A stretch of 64,000 nucleotides of DNA from Fimbriimonadia bacterium (GTDB lineage: Bacteria; Armatimonadota; Fimbriimonadia; Fimbriimonadales; JABRVX01). Where the stretch lies: positions 16,287-80,286 of the forward strand of contig JABRVX010000031.1 in NCBI GenBank assembly GCA_039961735.1. The letters run 5' to 3'. Of the stretch, positions 8,931 to 17,328 are shown one piece after another; the stretch's first letter is position 1; the number at the start of each line of letters is the position of its first letter. The notes under the pieces were generated by a model that made no database searches, had not been told where the DNA came from, and was given only the letters and a program-made list of their open reading frames with translations. The translations under genes were made by a program, and so were the position numbers.

Positions 8931-9034
8931 GAGGAGCCGTATCCGCTCGGGCTTAGGCGCGCGAGTAGTGTCATAGTCCCGGTCCCTGCCCTACCGGCTC
9001 CTCCATCCGGCCCCTCGCCTCGTGCGAGGGGCCG
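8931..9034 (+). ncRNA. Structured leader ending in a terminator-like hairpin
   Basis: GAGGAGCCG (8931-8939) pairs perfectly with CGGCTCCTC (8995-9003), closing a ~55-base internal region. It is followed at once by a perfect 11-bp stem with a 5-base loop (9008-9018 with 9024-9034). The bases after the last stem include a short T run (about 9047-9050) but not a canonical immediate U tract. It may be the end of the sugar operon transcript, an attenuator in the hut leader, or a structured regulatory RNA. Confidence 0.4.
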
Positions 9035-9091
9035 TTCTGGTCGTGCTTTTGGATGCAGGACGTGTGCGGCAACGCGGTGAACTTAAGCCGC

Positions 9092-10639
9092 ATGTCTCAC
9101 GCTTCGGCCGAGCCGCTCGAATTGAACGGCGCCGGGCTCACCCTCGGTGCCCTAGCCGAGGTGGTGGAGGGGCGACACGTGCGCCTATCGGCAGTCACGC
9201 TGGAGCGACTCGCGGCTGCGCGAGCGGCGGTGATTCAGGCGGCAGGCGGTTCGGAAGCCGTGTACGGCGTGAACACGGGCTTCGGGCCACTCCGGGATCG
9301 GCGCGTGGACGCAGCGCGGCTTGCCGAGCTCCAACTGAACCTTGTCCGCAGTCATGCCGCGGGAGTCGGTCCGCTCTTCTCTTCCGGGCAGGTGCGTGGA
9401 GCGATGGCGCTACTCATCAACTGCCTTGCCCACGGCAACTCGGGCATCAATCCGAGCATTGTGCAACTTATCGTTGATTTTTTGAACAATTCGATTCACC
9501 CAATCGTGCCCTCGCAGGGATCGCTCGGGGCGAGTGGGGACCTCGCGCCGCTCGCGCATGTCGCTCTCTGCCTGGTGGGCGAAGGCGATGTGGAGTTCGG
9601 CGGCGCGCGGATGCCGGTACACGAGGCACTCTCCAAAACCGGACTCAGTCCCGTTACTCTCGGCCCCAAGGACGGGCTCTCGCTGGTCAACGGCACGCAC
9701 TTCCTTACCGCCGTCGGGGCGCTCGCGGCCGTTGAGGCTGCCGACGTGATCAAGTCGGCGGATATCGCTGCGGCGCTGCATGTGGAGGCCTCGCTCAGTT
9801 CCATCCGACCGTACTCGGAAGAGGTCCTAATGTTACGTCCGCATCCCGGTGCGCTGCAGACGGCGGCCAACGTGCGAAGGCTGGTCGAAGGCAGCGGCCT
9901 GATGCGCTCGCACGAGAATTGCGGTGAGGTTCAGGACGCTTACAGCGTGCGGTGCGTGCCGCAAGTACACGGCGCAGTGCGACAGGCGTGGATGCATGCT
10001 GTACAGGTGCTGGAAGTCGAGATGAACGCGGTGACCGACAACCCGGTTTGGGTCGGGGGGCAGTTCGTGTCGGCAGGCAACTTCCACGGGGAGCCCTGCG
10101 CGCTGGCTCTCGACTATCTCACGCTCGGTTTAGTCGAGCTGGGCAACATCTCGGAGAGACGCACGGAGCGCCTGCTCAATCCTGCGTTGTCCAGGGGTCT
10201 GTCCGCTTTCTTGGCGTCGGACCCCGGGGTGGAGTCGGGGCTGATGCTCGCGCACTACACGGCCGCCGCGCTGGCTTCGGAAAACAAGTCGCTCGCGTTC
10301 CCCCCTTCGGCGGACACGATCCCCACTGGAGCCAACCAAGAGGATCACGTCTCGATGGGGGCGACCTCTGCCAGACGTCTCGATAGCGTGATCGGCAACC
10401 TGTCGAGCATCATTGCGGTCGAGTTGCTGGCGGGGGCGAGGGCCGTGCGCATGCGAGTGGAGGAGCGTGGCACCCAACCCGGCAGTGGCACCGCAGCAGC
10501 TCAGTCGGCCGTAGAATCCATTGCCCCACACCTACCGGGAGACCGCTCCCCGAGCGAAGACATCGAGCGTGTCAGCAGGGCCGTGCGCAGGGGCGAGTTG
10601 GCGAGATACGTAGAAGAGAGGATGGGAGAACTGGCATGA
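9092..10639 (+). CDS. hutH: Histidine ammonia-lyase
   Basis: 515 residues, normal for the family. It deaminates L-histidine to trans-urocanate, the first step of histidine use. The Ala-Ser-Gly triad that cyclises into the MIO electrophile is in GSLGASGDLAPLAH (about residues 147-149), and the substrate-loop motif YGVNTGFGPL lies near residue 57. The ATG at 9092 begins the conserved N-terminus; the frame upstream to 9053 lacks homology. There is no strong Shine-Dalgarno. Its stop overlaps the hutG start as ATGA, so the two are translationally coupled. See the structured leader upstream for possible control. Confidence 0.95.
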   Translation: MSHASAEPLELNGAGLTLGALAEVVEGRHVRLSAVTLERLAAARAAVIQAAGGSEAVYGVNTGFGPLRDRRVDAARLAELQLNLVRSHAAGVGPLFSSGQVRGAMALLINCLAHGNSGINPSIVQLIVDFLNNSIHPIVPSQGSLGASGDLAPLAHVALCLVGEGDVEFGGARMPVHEALSKTGLSPVTLGPKDGLSLVNGTHFLTAVGALAAVEAADVIKSADIAAALHVEASLSSIRPYSEEVLMLRPHPGALQTAANVRRLVEGSGLMRSHENCGEVQDAYSVRCVPQVHGAVRQAWMHAVQVLEVEMNAVTDNPVWVGGQFVSAGNFHGEPCALALDYLTLGLVELGNISERRTERLLNPALSRGLSAFLASDPGVESGLMLAHYTAAALASENKSLAFPPSADTIPTGANQEDHVSMGATSARRLDSVIGNLSSIIAVELLAGARAVRMRVEERGTQPGSGTAAAQSAVESIAPHLPGDRSPSEDIERVSRAVRRGELARYVEERMGELA

Positions 10640-11625
10640 CCGTTGGCACCTTGCAGCAGGGCTTACAGCCCATATCGCCGGCGCTTCTGTATGGAAGGCA
10701 GGACGAAGACGATTGGCGGATCGGCGAAGTCGTTCGCGTTAGCACCTTGGAGCAGCTAGGAGATCACGAGACGGACCTGGTGGTGATAGGCGTGCCCGAC
10801 GATCGAGCCGTGGTAGCTATCGGAGGTCGTCCCGGTGCCAACCGTGGGCCGTCCGAGATCCGGCGGGCGTGGTTCCGCATGACACTAGGCGACAAGAACC
10901 AACTCGGGCGCTTCCACATTGCCGACGTGGGCGACGTCCGGCTGCTGGATACCATCGAGGAGACGCATACACGGGTCGAGGCCATCGTGAAGTGGCTGTT
11001 TGCCAACACCTCGGCACGCGTCCTTCTGCTGGGGGGCGGGCATGACATCGCCTATCCACATTTCGCCGGATTGATTGACTGCTGCAAGCATCAGAAGCGT
11101 GTGGGGATCATCAACGTAGACGCGCACTTCGACGTGCGCCCCGTGGTGGACGGGATTACCAGCGGCACTGCGTTCTGGAGGCTGCTGGAGAAGGGTGACG
11201 AACGTTTTCGCGGGCACGAGATGGTCTCGTTCGGAGTGCAGTATCACGCGACATCGAACGCTCACAGGCGTTATTTGGAACAGCGTGGCGCCACCATCGT
11301 GATGTTAGAGGAGTCCGGACCGACAGGCCATATACAGGCGTTCGCGAAGTCGCTCGATTCGCTAGGCAAGTGGGCGCACTCTATCGGTGTTAGTTTCGAC
11401 ATGGATGCAGTCCGAATGTCCGATGCGCACGGCGTAAGTGCGCCCAGTCCGGTGGGACTCTCGGCGGCGGATGCTTCGGCGATTGCCTTCCTCAGTGGGC
11501 GTGACAAGAGGATTCGCACGCTGGGCATTTACGAGGTCGCTCCGCCCCTCGACGATGGAACGGCGGTGCGCCTGGCGGCGCTGATGTGTCAGCAGTACGC
11601 TACCGGGATTGCCGCGAGCCGGTGA
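10636..11625 (+). CDS. hutG: Formimidoylglutamase (arginase/agmatinase family)
   Basis: 329 residues. It hydrolyses N-formimidoyl-L-glutamate to glutamate and formamide, the last step of the three-gene-plus-HutG histidine route. The dimanganese site motifs of the ureohydrolase family are GGGHDIAYP near residue 134, NVDAHFDVRP near residue 158 and SFDMDAV near residue 253. Membership of the hut block separates it from arginase and agmatinase. It starts in an ATGA overlap with hutH, and its last 26 bases overlap the oppositely oriented hutI. Confidence 0.9.
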   Translation: MTVGTLQQGLQPISPALLYGRQDEDDWRIGEVVRVSTLEQLGDHETDLVVIGVPDDRAVVAIGGRPGANRGPSEIRRAWFRMTLGDKNQLGRFHIADVGDVRLLDTIEETHTRVEAIVKWLFANTSARVLLLGGGHDIAYPHFAGLIDCCKHQKRVGIINVDAHFDVRPVVDGITSGTAFWRLLEKGDERFRGHEMVSFGVQYHATSNAHRRYLEQRGATIVMLEESGPTGHIQAFAKSLDSLGKWAHSIGVSFDMDAVRMSDAHGVSAPSPVGLSAADASAIAFLSGRDKRIRTLGIYEVAPPLDDGTAVRLAALMCQQYATGIAASR

Positions 11626-12886
11626 ACGCTTGCACGCTTTGCGGATCGGGAAACACGAAGTTACCGCGCTTAATCACCATGGCGGGGATCGGTCGGGCGA
11701 ACCTGGCCATGAGATCGTTCAGACTGTTGCACTCCCACACGACAGCGTCCCCCCAGTAGCCTGGGGCGAGCTGGCCGTGGGTGGCCTCCAGCCCGATGGC
11801 CGCGGCTGCGTTCACGGTTGCGGCGCCCAACGCCTCCGCTGGCGTCAGGCTCATGCGGAGGCAGGCAAGACCCATGATGAAGTGCATGGATGAGATGTTG
11901 CAGGAACCTGGGTTGAAGTCGGAGCCGAGCGCGACGATGCACCCCGCCTCGATCATCTTGCGGGCGGGCGCCGAGTGGGGCAGGTTCAAGTAGAAGCACG
12001 TGCCGGGAAGCAGCACGGCGGCGGTGTTGGAGGCGGCCAGCGCCTCGATATCGTCGTCCGTCGCCTGCAGCAGGTGCTCGGCGCTGGCCGCACCCATATC
12101 CACGGCGAGACGAGCGGCCCCGGTGTGCGCGAACTCCTCGGCGTGCACCTTTGGCTGGAGGAAGTATTGCTGTCCGGCCTCGAGAATGGCGCGCGTCTGT
12201 GCCAGGTCGAACGCGCCTTCGTCGCAAAACACATCGTTGAAGCGGGGAGCCGCCGGATGTTGAGCCGCCAATGGAATCAAGTTTTCAGCCAAATCCTTTA
12301 CATAACTATCCGCGTCTCGGTCGGGATCGGGCATGTGGGCACCCATGAAGGTGGGGATCACCTCAACTGGAGACTCATTGGAGAGCGAGTAGATCACGTC
12401 CAGCATCTTCATTTCGGCATCGCGGTTCAACCCGTAGCCGGTCTTGACTTCCACGGTGGTGGTGCCGGTCATGACCATCACCTCGAGCCGGTCGCGCGCG
12501 GTTTCCAGTAGTTCCTCGAAGGGCGCACGGCGCGTCTGCTCGACCGTTCTTCGAATACCGCCGCCCGCCGCGGCGATCTGGGCATAGCTTGCGCCTGCGC
12601 AGCGCATCGCGAACTCGTCACCCCTGTGACCGGCGAACACGGTATGGGTGTGTGGATCAATCAGACCCGGTGTAACGAGTCTCTTGCCTACGGAGAACTC
12701 AGGAAAGTCGAAGCGGTTCCGCATCTCCTCGGTGCGCCCTACGGCGACGACCTTGCCGCGCGCTATGGCGATCGCATCTGCGTCGGATTCGGTTAGTCCG
12801 GAGAGCGCCGCGCCCCTGAGGGGCCTGGGGCCCGCGCAGGTCCAGAGCTCGCCGATCTCGGTCAGAAGCAGGTTGCCGTCATTCAC
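11600..12886 (-). CDS. hutI: Imidazolonepropionase
   Basis: 428 residues, amidohydrolase superfamily. It opens the imidazolone ring of 4-imidazolone-5-propionate to give N-formimidoyl-glutamate. Metal ligands are seen in [15 protein letters not shown] (about residue 75), [11 protein letters not shown] (about residue 247) and the aspartate in [10 protein letters not shown] (about residue 323). The ATG overlaps the hutU stop (ATGA, 12883-12886), so hutU-hutI is a coupled pair. It converges on hutG with a 26-base overlap. Confidence 0.95.
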   Translation of the reverse strand: MNDGNLLLTEIGELWTCAGPRPLRGAALSGLTESDADAIAIARGKVVAVGRTEEMRNRFDFPEFSVGKRLVTPGLIDPHTHTVFAGHRGDEFAMRCAGASYAQIAAAGGGIRRTVEQTRRAPFEELLETARDRLEVMVMTGTTTVEVKTGYGLNRDAEMKMLDVIYSLSNESPVEVIPTFMGAHMPDPDRDADSYVKDLAENLIPLAAQHPAAPRFNDVFCDEGAFDLAQTRAILEAGQQYFLQPKVHAEEFAHTGAARLAVDMGAASAEHLLQATDDDIEALAASNTAAVLLPGTCFYLNLPHSAPARKMIEAGCIVALGSDFNPGSCNISSMHFIMGLACLRMSLTPAEALGAATVNAAAAIGLEATHGQLAPGYWGDAVVWECNSLNDLMARFARPIPAMVIKRGNFVFPDPQSVQAFTGSRQSR

Positions 12887-14589
12887 TCGATGTCTTCTCG
12901 CATTGGGATGCGCAGTCCGTGCTTCTCGGCCACGGCAATCGCCTCCTCGTATCCCGCATCGGCGTGACGCAGAATGCCGAGGCCTGGGTCGGTGTCCAGC
13001 ACACGGCTGAGGCGGCGTGCTGCATCGGGAGTGCCGTCTGCCACGATCACCATTCCGGCATGGAGCGAGTACCCCATGCCGACTCCACCGCCGTGGTGCA
13101 CGGACACCCAGCTCGCGCCGCCGACTGCGTTGATGAGTGCGTTGAGCGCCACCCAGTCGGCAACCACGTCCGAGCCGTCCTTCATCCCTTCGGTTTCGCG
13201 GTTCGGCGAAGCTACGCTACCGGTGTCCAGGTGATCCCGCCCTATAACCACCGGCGCAGTCACACGCCCCGATGCGACGAGGTCATTGATGATGAGCCCC
13301 AGCTTCTTTCGATCACCGTAGCCGAGCCAACAGATGCGCGCGGGCAGGCCTTGGTAGCTCACTTTGTCCGCTGCCATGCGGATCCACCTGCAGAGCGCCT
13401 CATCCTGTGCGAAGTGCTGGAGGATCGCGTCGTCTATCGCTGCAATGTCGTTTGGATCGCCGGAGAGCGCTGCCCAACGGAAGGGCCCTTTGCCTACACA
13501 GAAGAGCGGACGGATGAAAGCGGGAACGAAGCCAGGGAAGTCGAAAGCACGGTCCACACCGTGGTCCTTTGCGACTTGCCTAATGTTGTTGCCGTAGTCG
13601 AAGACCACGGAGCCGCGCTGTTGGAACTCCAGCATCGTGCGAACGTGAGTGCAGATGGAGCCATAGACGTCCTCGAGGTAACGCTCGGGTGTTTCTTTCC
13701 GAGCCAGTGCTGCCTGCTCCAAAGTGTAACCTGCCGCGATGTAACCGTTGAGCGGATCGTGGGCCGAGGTCTGGTCGGTCACCGCGTCCGGTATCACGCC
13801 AGACTGGAGCAGCATGGGGTGCACTTCGGCTGCGTTGCCTAGCAGCGCGATAGACTTCGCTACCTTGCGCTCGACCGCATCCCGCACCCACGTGAGCGCT
13901 CGATCCAGGTTGTCGGTCCACACGTCGCAGTATCGCGTCTGAATACGCCGCTCAATGCGCGCGGGGTCCACCTCTACACATAGTGCCACGCCCCCGTTCA
14001 TAGTGACGGCCAGGGGCTGCGCTCCACCCATCCCGCCGAGTCCCGCCGTTAGTACTAACCGACCTGCCAGCGAGCCGCCGAAGTGCTTGCGTGCGAGTTC
14101 TGCGAATGTCTCATAGGTTCCTTGCAGAATGCCCTGCGAGCCGATATAGATCCACGAGCCCGCAGTCATCTGTCCATACATGATCAGGCCCTTGCGGTCC
14201 AGCTCGCGGAACACCTCCCACGTCGCCCATGCGGGCACTAACAAGCTGTTAGCTATGAGCACGCGAGGCGCATCAGGGTGGCTAGAGAGCACACCCACGG
14301 GCTTGCCGGACTGCACTAGCAGAGTCTCTTCGTCCCCGAGGTCGAGCAGGCAACGAACGATGTGACGCAGACAGTCCCAGTTGCGCGCTGCTTTGCCGAT
14401 GCCGCCGTACACCACCAGGTCCAGGGGGCGCTCGGCCACCTCGGGGTCCAGGTTATTCAGCAGCATGCGGAGGGCGGCCTCTTGCACCCACCCGCGGGCG
14501 TTCCGCGCAGTGCCGCGCGGGCTGCGGACGTGAATGGGTCTCTCGGCGGCCAGTATCTCGCGAAGCATCTCGGATTGCGTGACGGTCAT
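12883..14589 (-). CDS. hutU: Urocanate hydratase (urocanase)
   Basis: 568 residues, normal for the NAD-dependent urocanases. It hydrates urocanate to 4-imidazolone-5-propionate with tightly bound NAD acting as an electrophile. Recognisable blocks are [12 protein letters not shown] near residue 84, [14 protein letters not shown] near residue 148, [20 protein letters not shown] near residue 180 and the [12 protein letters not shown] active-site block near residue 285. AGGAGGTCGACG precedes the ATG. It lies 28 bases downstream of tag and immediately upstream of hutI. Confidence 0.96.
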   Translation of the reverse strand: MTVTQSEMLREILAAERPIHVRSPRGTARNARGWVQEAALRMLLNNLDPEVAERPLDLVVYGGIGKAARNWDCLRHIVRCLLDLGDEETLLVQSGKPVGVLSSHPDAPRVLIANSLLVPAWATWEVFRELDRKGLIMYGQMTAGSWIYIGSQGILQGTYETFAELARKHFGGSLAGRLVLTAGLGGMGGAQPLAVTMNGGVALCVEVDPARIERRIQTRYCDVWTDNLDRALTWVRDAVERKVAKSIALLGNAAEVHPMLLQSGVIPDAVTDQTSAHDPLNGYIAAGYTLEQAALARKETPERYLEDVYGSICTHVRTMLEFQQRGSVVFDYGNNIRQVAKDHGVDRAFDFPGFVPAFIRPLFCVGKGPFRWAALSGDPNDIAAIDDAILQHFAQDEALCRWIRMAADKVSYQGLPARICWLGYGDRKKLGLIINDLVASGRVTAPVVIGRDHLDTGSVASPNRETEGMKDGSDVVADWVALNALINAVGGASWVSVHHGGGVGMGYSLHAGMVIVADGTPDAARRLSRVLDTDPGLGILRHADAGYEEAIAVAEKHGLRIPMREDIE

Positions 14590-14617
14590 CGTCGACCTCC
14601 TGCGGTTCAGTGGGATT

Positions 14618-15121
14618 CTACCGTGCGCCCGTCTGGCAGTGGGGGTCGTGCGGGGGCGGAACCCGTCCGCAACCCATCACGAACATTCGCGTTATCTCGG
14701 GTCCGCAGAATCGGAAGGTTTTGCGAAACACCTTCTGATAGTTGGCCAGGTCGCTGTTCGGCAGGCTGTCCAGCCAGCCGGCGAAGGAGCCGCTCTCCCT
14801 CGCCAGGTCTCGGATGATCCTTGCGTTCTCGATAGTGGACTCGATCTTCTTGCGATTGCGGATGATGCCCGCGTCGGCCATCAGCCGCTCGACGTCCGAG
14901 GGACCGAAGGTGGCCACCCGCTCGATGTCGAAGCCCTCGAACGCCCTGCGGAACGCCTCGCGGCGCACCAGCACGGAGCGCCAGCTCAGGCCGGCCTGGA
15001 ACACCTCGAGGGTAAGGAGCTCGAAGAGGGCGGTGTCGTCGTCGCTTCGGACTCCCCACTCGTTGTCGTGGTAGTCCTCCATCAGAGGGTCGCCTGCGCA
15101 CCAGTCGCATCTCGTGAGCAT
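14618..15121 (-). CDS. tag: DNA-3-methyladenine glycosylase I
   Basis: 167 residues, slightly shorter than E. coli Tag (187). It excises 3-methyladenine from alkylated DNA, starting base-excision repair. The N-terminus [20 protein letters not shown] carries the zinc-binding cysteine and histidine, and the C-terminal HDPHC supplies the second His-x3-Cys pair of the zinc snap. The substrate-pocket [17 protein letters not shown] is also present. The ATG at 15121 is used because homology begins there; it has no Shine-Dalgarno but a TACACT box 7 bases upstream, suggesting a leaderless transcript. Probably cotranscribed with hutU-hutI despite the unrelated role. Confidence 0.93.
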   Translation of the reverse strand: MLTRCDWCAGDPLMEDYHDNEWGVRSDDDTALFELLTLEVFQAGLSWRSVLVRREAFRRAFEGFDIERVATFGPSDVERLMADAGIIRNRKKIESTIENARIIRDLARESGSFAGWLDSLPNSDLANYQKVFRKTFRFCGPEITRMFVMGCGRVPPPHDPHCQTGAR

Positions 15122-15128
15122 GGCGGCA

Positions 15129-15134
15129 AGTGTA
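15129..15134 (-). promoter_or_regulatory. -10 box of a probably leaderless tag transcript
   Basis: On the minus strand TACACT ends 7 bases before the tag ATG, which puts the transcription start on or one base before the A of the start codon. The -35 region is weak. Confidence 0.4.
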
Positions 15135-15146
15135 CCGCTCGCAACC

Positions 15147-15217
15147 CTTGCGTCCGTGGTTTCGCCGTCTCGGCGATTCGGATTCTGACCGGCGGGACGC
15201 CGGAACCACGATGCAAG
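15147..15217. repeat. Large imperfect inverted repeat between tag and guaB
   Basis: CTTGCGTCCGTGGTTTCGCC on the left (from 15147) matches the reverse complement of the right arm, which reads CTTGCATCGTGGTTCCGGCG, with a few mismatches; arms are about 25 bases. A further half-copy (AACCACGGACC) follows at 15219. It resembles an intergenic REP/MITE-like palindrome. It sits upstream of the guaB promoter. Confidence 0.5.
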
Positions 15218-15264
15218 AACCACGGACCAAACCGAAAAGGGGCCCGGTGGGCCGGCACCCCTGA

Positions 15265-15294
15265 TTGATCCGTGCGGGGCTCGGGGGCTACAAT
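15265..15294 (+). promoter_or_regulatory. guaB promoter
   Basis: TTGATC at 15265-15270, 18-base spacer, TACAAT at 15289-15294. The predicted start near 15301 excludes the ATG at 15298 as initiation codon and favours the GTG at 15319. Confidence 0.55.
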
Positions 15295-15318
15295 GTGATG
15301 AAAAGCCTGGAGGGCCTC

Positions 15319-16797
15319 GTGGCTAGGGATTTCCCGCTCGGCCTAAGCTTCGACGACGTACTTCTTCAACCTCGAGACACCGAGGTGCTTCCTAGCGAAG
15401 TCAGCACGGCGACGACTCTTGCCGGAAGCATCCGCTTGCACCTCCCGATCGTCAGCAGCCCGATGGACACCGTGACCGAGAGCCGCATGGCCATCGCCCT
15501 GGCACGAGAGGGGGGCGTGGGGGTCATTCACCGTAATCTTCCGCCCGACGTGCAAGCCCAAGAGGTGGACCGGGTGAAGCGTTCGGAGTCGGGCGTCATC
15601 GTTGACCCGTTCCATCTCTCTCCCGACCAGCCACTGCGAGAGGCCAAGGAGATGATGGAGCGCTATCACATCTCCGGCGTGCCCGTGACCGACGAGAGCG
15701 GCAGGTTGGTCGGCATTCTGACCAACCGCGACATTCGCTTCGAGACCGACTTCAGCGGGCCCATCCGCTCGCGCATGACCACCGAGAACCTGATCACCGC
15801 ACCCGTAGGCACCACTCTGGAGCAGGCTCAGCAGATGCTGCAGGAGCACCGTATCGAGAAGCTGCCCATCGTGGACGAGTCGTTCCGGCTATGCGGGCTG
15901 ATCACCATCAAGGACCTGTTGAAGCTGCGGCAATTCCCGAATGCGACGAAGGACGCGAAGGGGCGGTTGTGCGTGGGGGCTGCGGTCGGGCCGATGTCGG
16001 CACCCGTCGAGCGGGCGCGCGCGCTGGCAGAGGCGGGAGTGGACTTCATCGTAGTGGACGCCGCGCACGGGCACTCGCGCGGCGTCCTGGATGCAGTCGC
16101 CGCAATCAAGCGCGCGCTGCCGGACATGCTGGTCATCGGCGGGAACGTGGCAACCGGAGAGGCAACGCACGCACTAATCGAACGGGGCGCCGACGCGATA
16201 CGAGTCGGGATCGGCGCCGGCTCCATCTGCACTACGCGCATCGTGGCGGGCGTGGGGGTACCACAGCTTTCGGCGTTGCTGGAATGCGCGGAGGCCGCGG
16301 CCAAGCTGGGCGTGCCCATCATCGCAGACGGAGGCGTGCGCTCCAGCGGCGACATCGTGAAGAGCCTAGCGGCGGGTGCGTCCAGCGTCATGCTGGGCAA
16401 CATGCTCGCCGGTTGCGACGAATCGCCGGGCGAGATCGAGATGTACCGCAACAGAGCGTACAAGGTGTATCGCGGCATGGGCTCGATCGGAGCCATGCGG
16501 CAAGGCGGCATGGACCGCTACGGACAGACGGCCGGCGGAAAGATCGTACCGGAGGGTGTGGAGGGCCGAGTGCCCTACCGCGGCCCTATGTCCGAGACTA
16601 TCGCGCAACTCGCGGGCGGCATCCGCTCCGGCATGGGATACGTGGGGGCCAGGGACTTGAACGAACTGAGAGAGCGCGCCGTGTTCACCCGGATCACCAA
16701 CGCGGGCCTTCGCGAGAGCCACGTACACGACGTGTGGGTGACGAAGGAGCCGCCGAACTACTCGGCTTGGTGGACCGGCGCCGAGACCGGCGAGTAG
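15319..16797 (+). CDS. guaB: Inosine-5'-monophosphate dehydrogenase
   Basis: 492 residues. It oxidises IMP to XMP with NAD, the rate-limiting step to GMP. The GTG at 15319 has GGAGGG four bases upstream, lies after the predicted transcription start, and gives the usual family length; earlier in-frame ATG (15298) and TTG (15265) are within the promoter. The N-terminal LSFDDVLLQP, a two-CBS Bateman module (about residues 90-210), the flexible-loop cysteine in GAGSICTTRIVAGVG, and the YRGMGSIGAM and MDRY flap are all present. The gene appears monocistronic. Confidence 0.96.
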   Translation: MARDFPLGLSFDDVLLQPRDTEVLPSEVSTATTLAGSIRLHLPIVSSPMDTVTESRMAIALAREGGVGVIHRNLPPDVQAQEVDRVKRSESGVIVDPFHLSPDQPLREAKEMMERYHISGVPVTDESGRLVGILTNRDIRFETDFSGPIRSRMTTENLITAPVGTTLEQAQQMLQEHRIEKLPIVDESFRLCGLITIKDLLKLRQFPNATKDAKGRLCVGAAVGPMSAPVERARALAEAGVDFIVVDAAHGHSRGVLDAVAAIKRALPDMLVIGGNVATGEATHALIERGADAIRVGIGAGSICTTRIVAGVGVPQLSALLECAEAAAKLGVPIIADGGVRSSGDIVKSLAAGASSVMLGNMLAGCDESPGEIEMYRNRAYKVYRGMGSIGAMRQGGMDRYGQTAGGKIVPEGVEGRVPYRGPMSETIAQLAGGIRSGMGYVGARDLNELRERAVFTRITNAGLRESHVHDVWVTKEPPNYSAWWTGAETGE

Positions 16798-16808
16798 CAG
16801 GTTGTGGT

Positions 16809-16840
16809 AACGGGGCCGCTCAAGCCAGGGCGGCCCCGTT
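16809..16840 (+). terminator. Terminator-like hairpin after guaB
   Basis: Perfect 11-bp GC-rich stem (16809-16819 with 16830-16840) and a 10-base loop, 12 bases after the guaB stop. No T run follows, so termination may be weak or Rho-assisted. Confidence 0.55.
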
Positions 16841-17263
16841 GGGCGGTTAGAGTGGCGTCGTTGCCTCTTGCGATGCGCAGAGCGCATCACGGCGCCCTTC
16901 GTAGGACTGCGGACCTCCCCGCTCTCTGAAGGCTTGGCGAAAGAGGGTGGACCGACGGGGACGGCATGGACACACACGAGGGCGCGGATCGGCCAAGGAG
17001 GGGATTGCGGGGCGATACGCGGCTCCGCGCGGTACTCTCTCCTTACTAACCTGCGTGGCAAACAAGTCCAACTCCGCATCGTCGGTCCACCCAGGTCAAA
17101 CAGAGGCACAGGTAGCGGGCTATGGCAAATGCTAACCGCAAAGGTCCTGATCCGACAATCGTAGGTGTACCTGGTTGGGGCTCTTTTAGACAGAACCCGG
17201 CGATCTTGGTAGGGCTGGATAGGTGTGCGAAGCGTTTTCACGCGAGTGCCCCGAGTTCCTCCT

Positions 17264-17289
17264 CCGTGATGTCGAGCCTGTCGGAGCAT
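17264..17289 (-). repeat. Isolated inverted copy of the 26-bp dispersed repeat
   Basis: The reverse complement, starting TGCTCCGACAGGCTCGACAT, matches about 21 of 25 positions of the tandem unit at 48692-48769. It lies 40 bases upstream of the GH38 gene. Confidence 0.45.
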
Positions 17290-17328
17290 ACAGCCGAGTG
17301 CCCCAATGGACCACTTTGAGCCGACAGC

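Larger units (their letters stand above)
16798..17328. other. 531-base intergenic stretch without a convincing gene
   Basis: It begins with the guaB terminator-like hairpin, contains a perfect 7-3-7 dyad GATGCGC-aga-GCGCATC at 16872-16888, and ends near an inverted copy of the 26-bp repeat found at 48692. A 65-residue open frame at 17122-17319 lacks a Shine-Dalgarno and recognisable features. Nothing else is visible. Confidence 0.6.

Noticed and set aside
17122..17319. 65-residue plus-strand ORF upstream of the GH38 gene
   Set aside because: No Shine-Dalgarno, no family, and its end overlaps the diverged 26-bp repeat.
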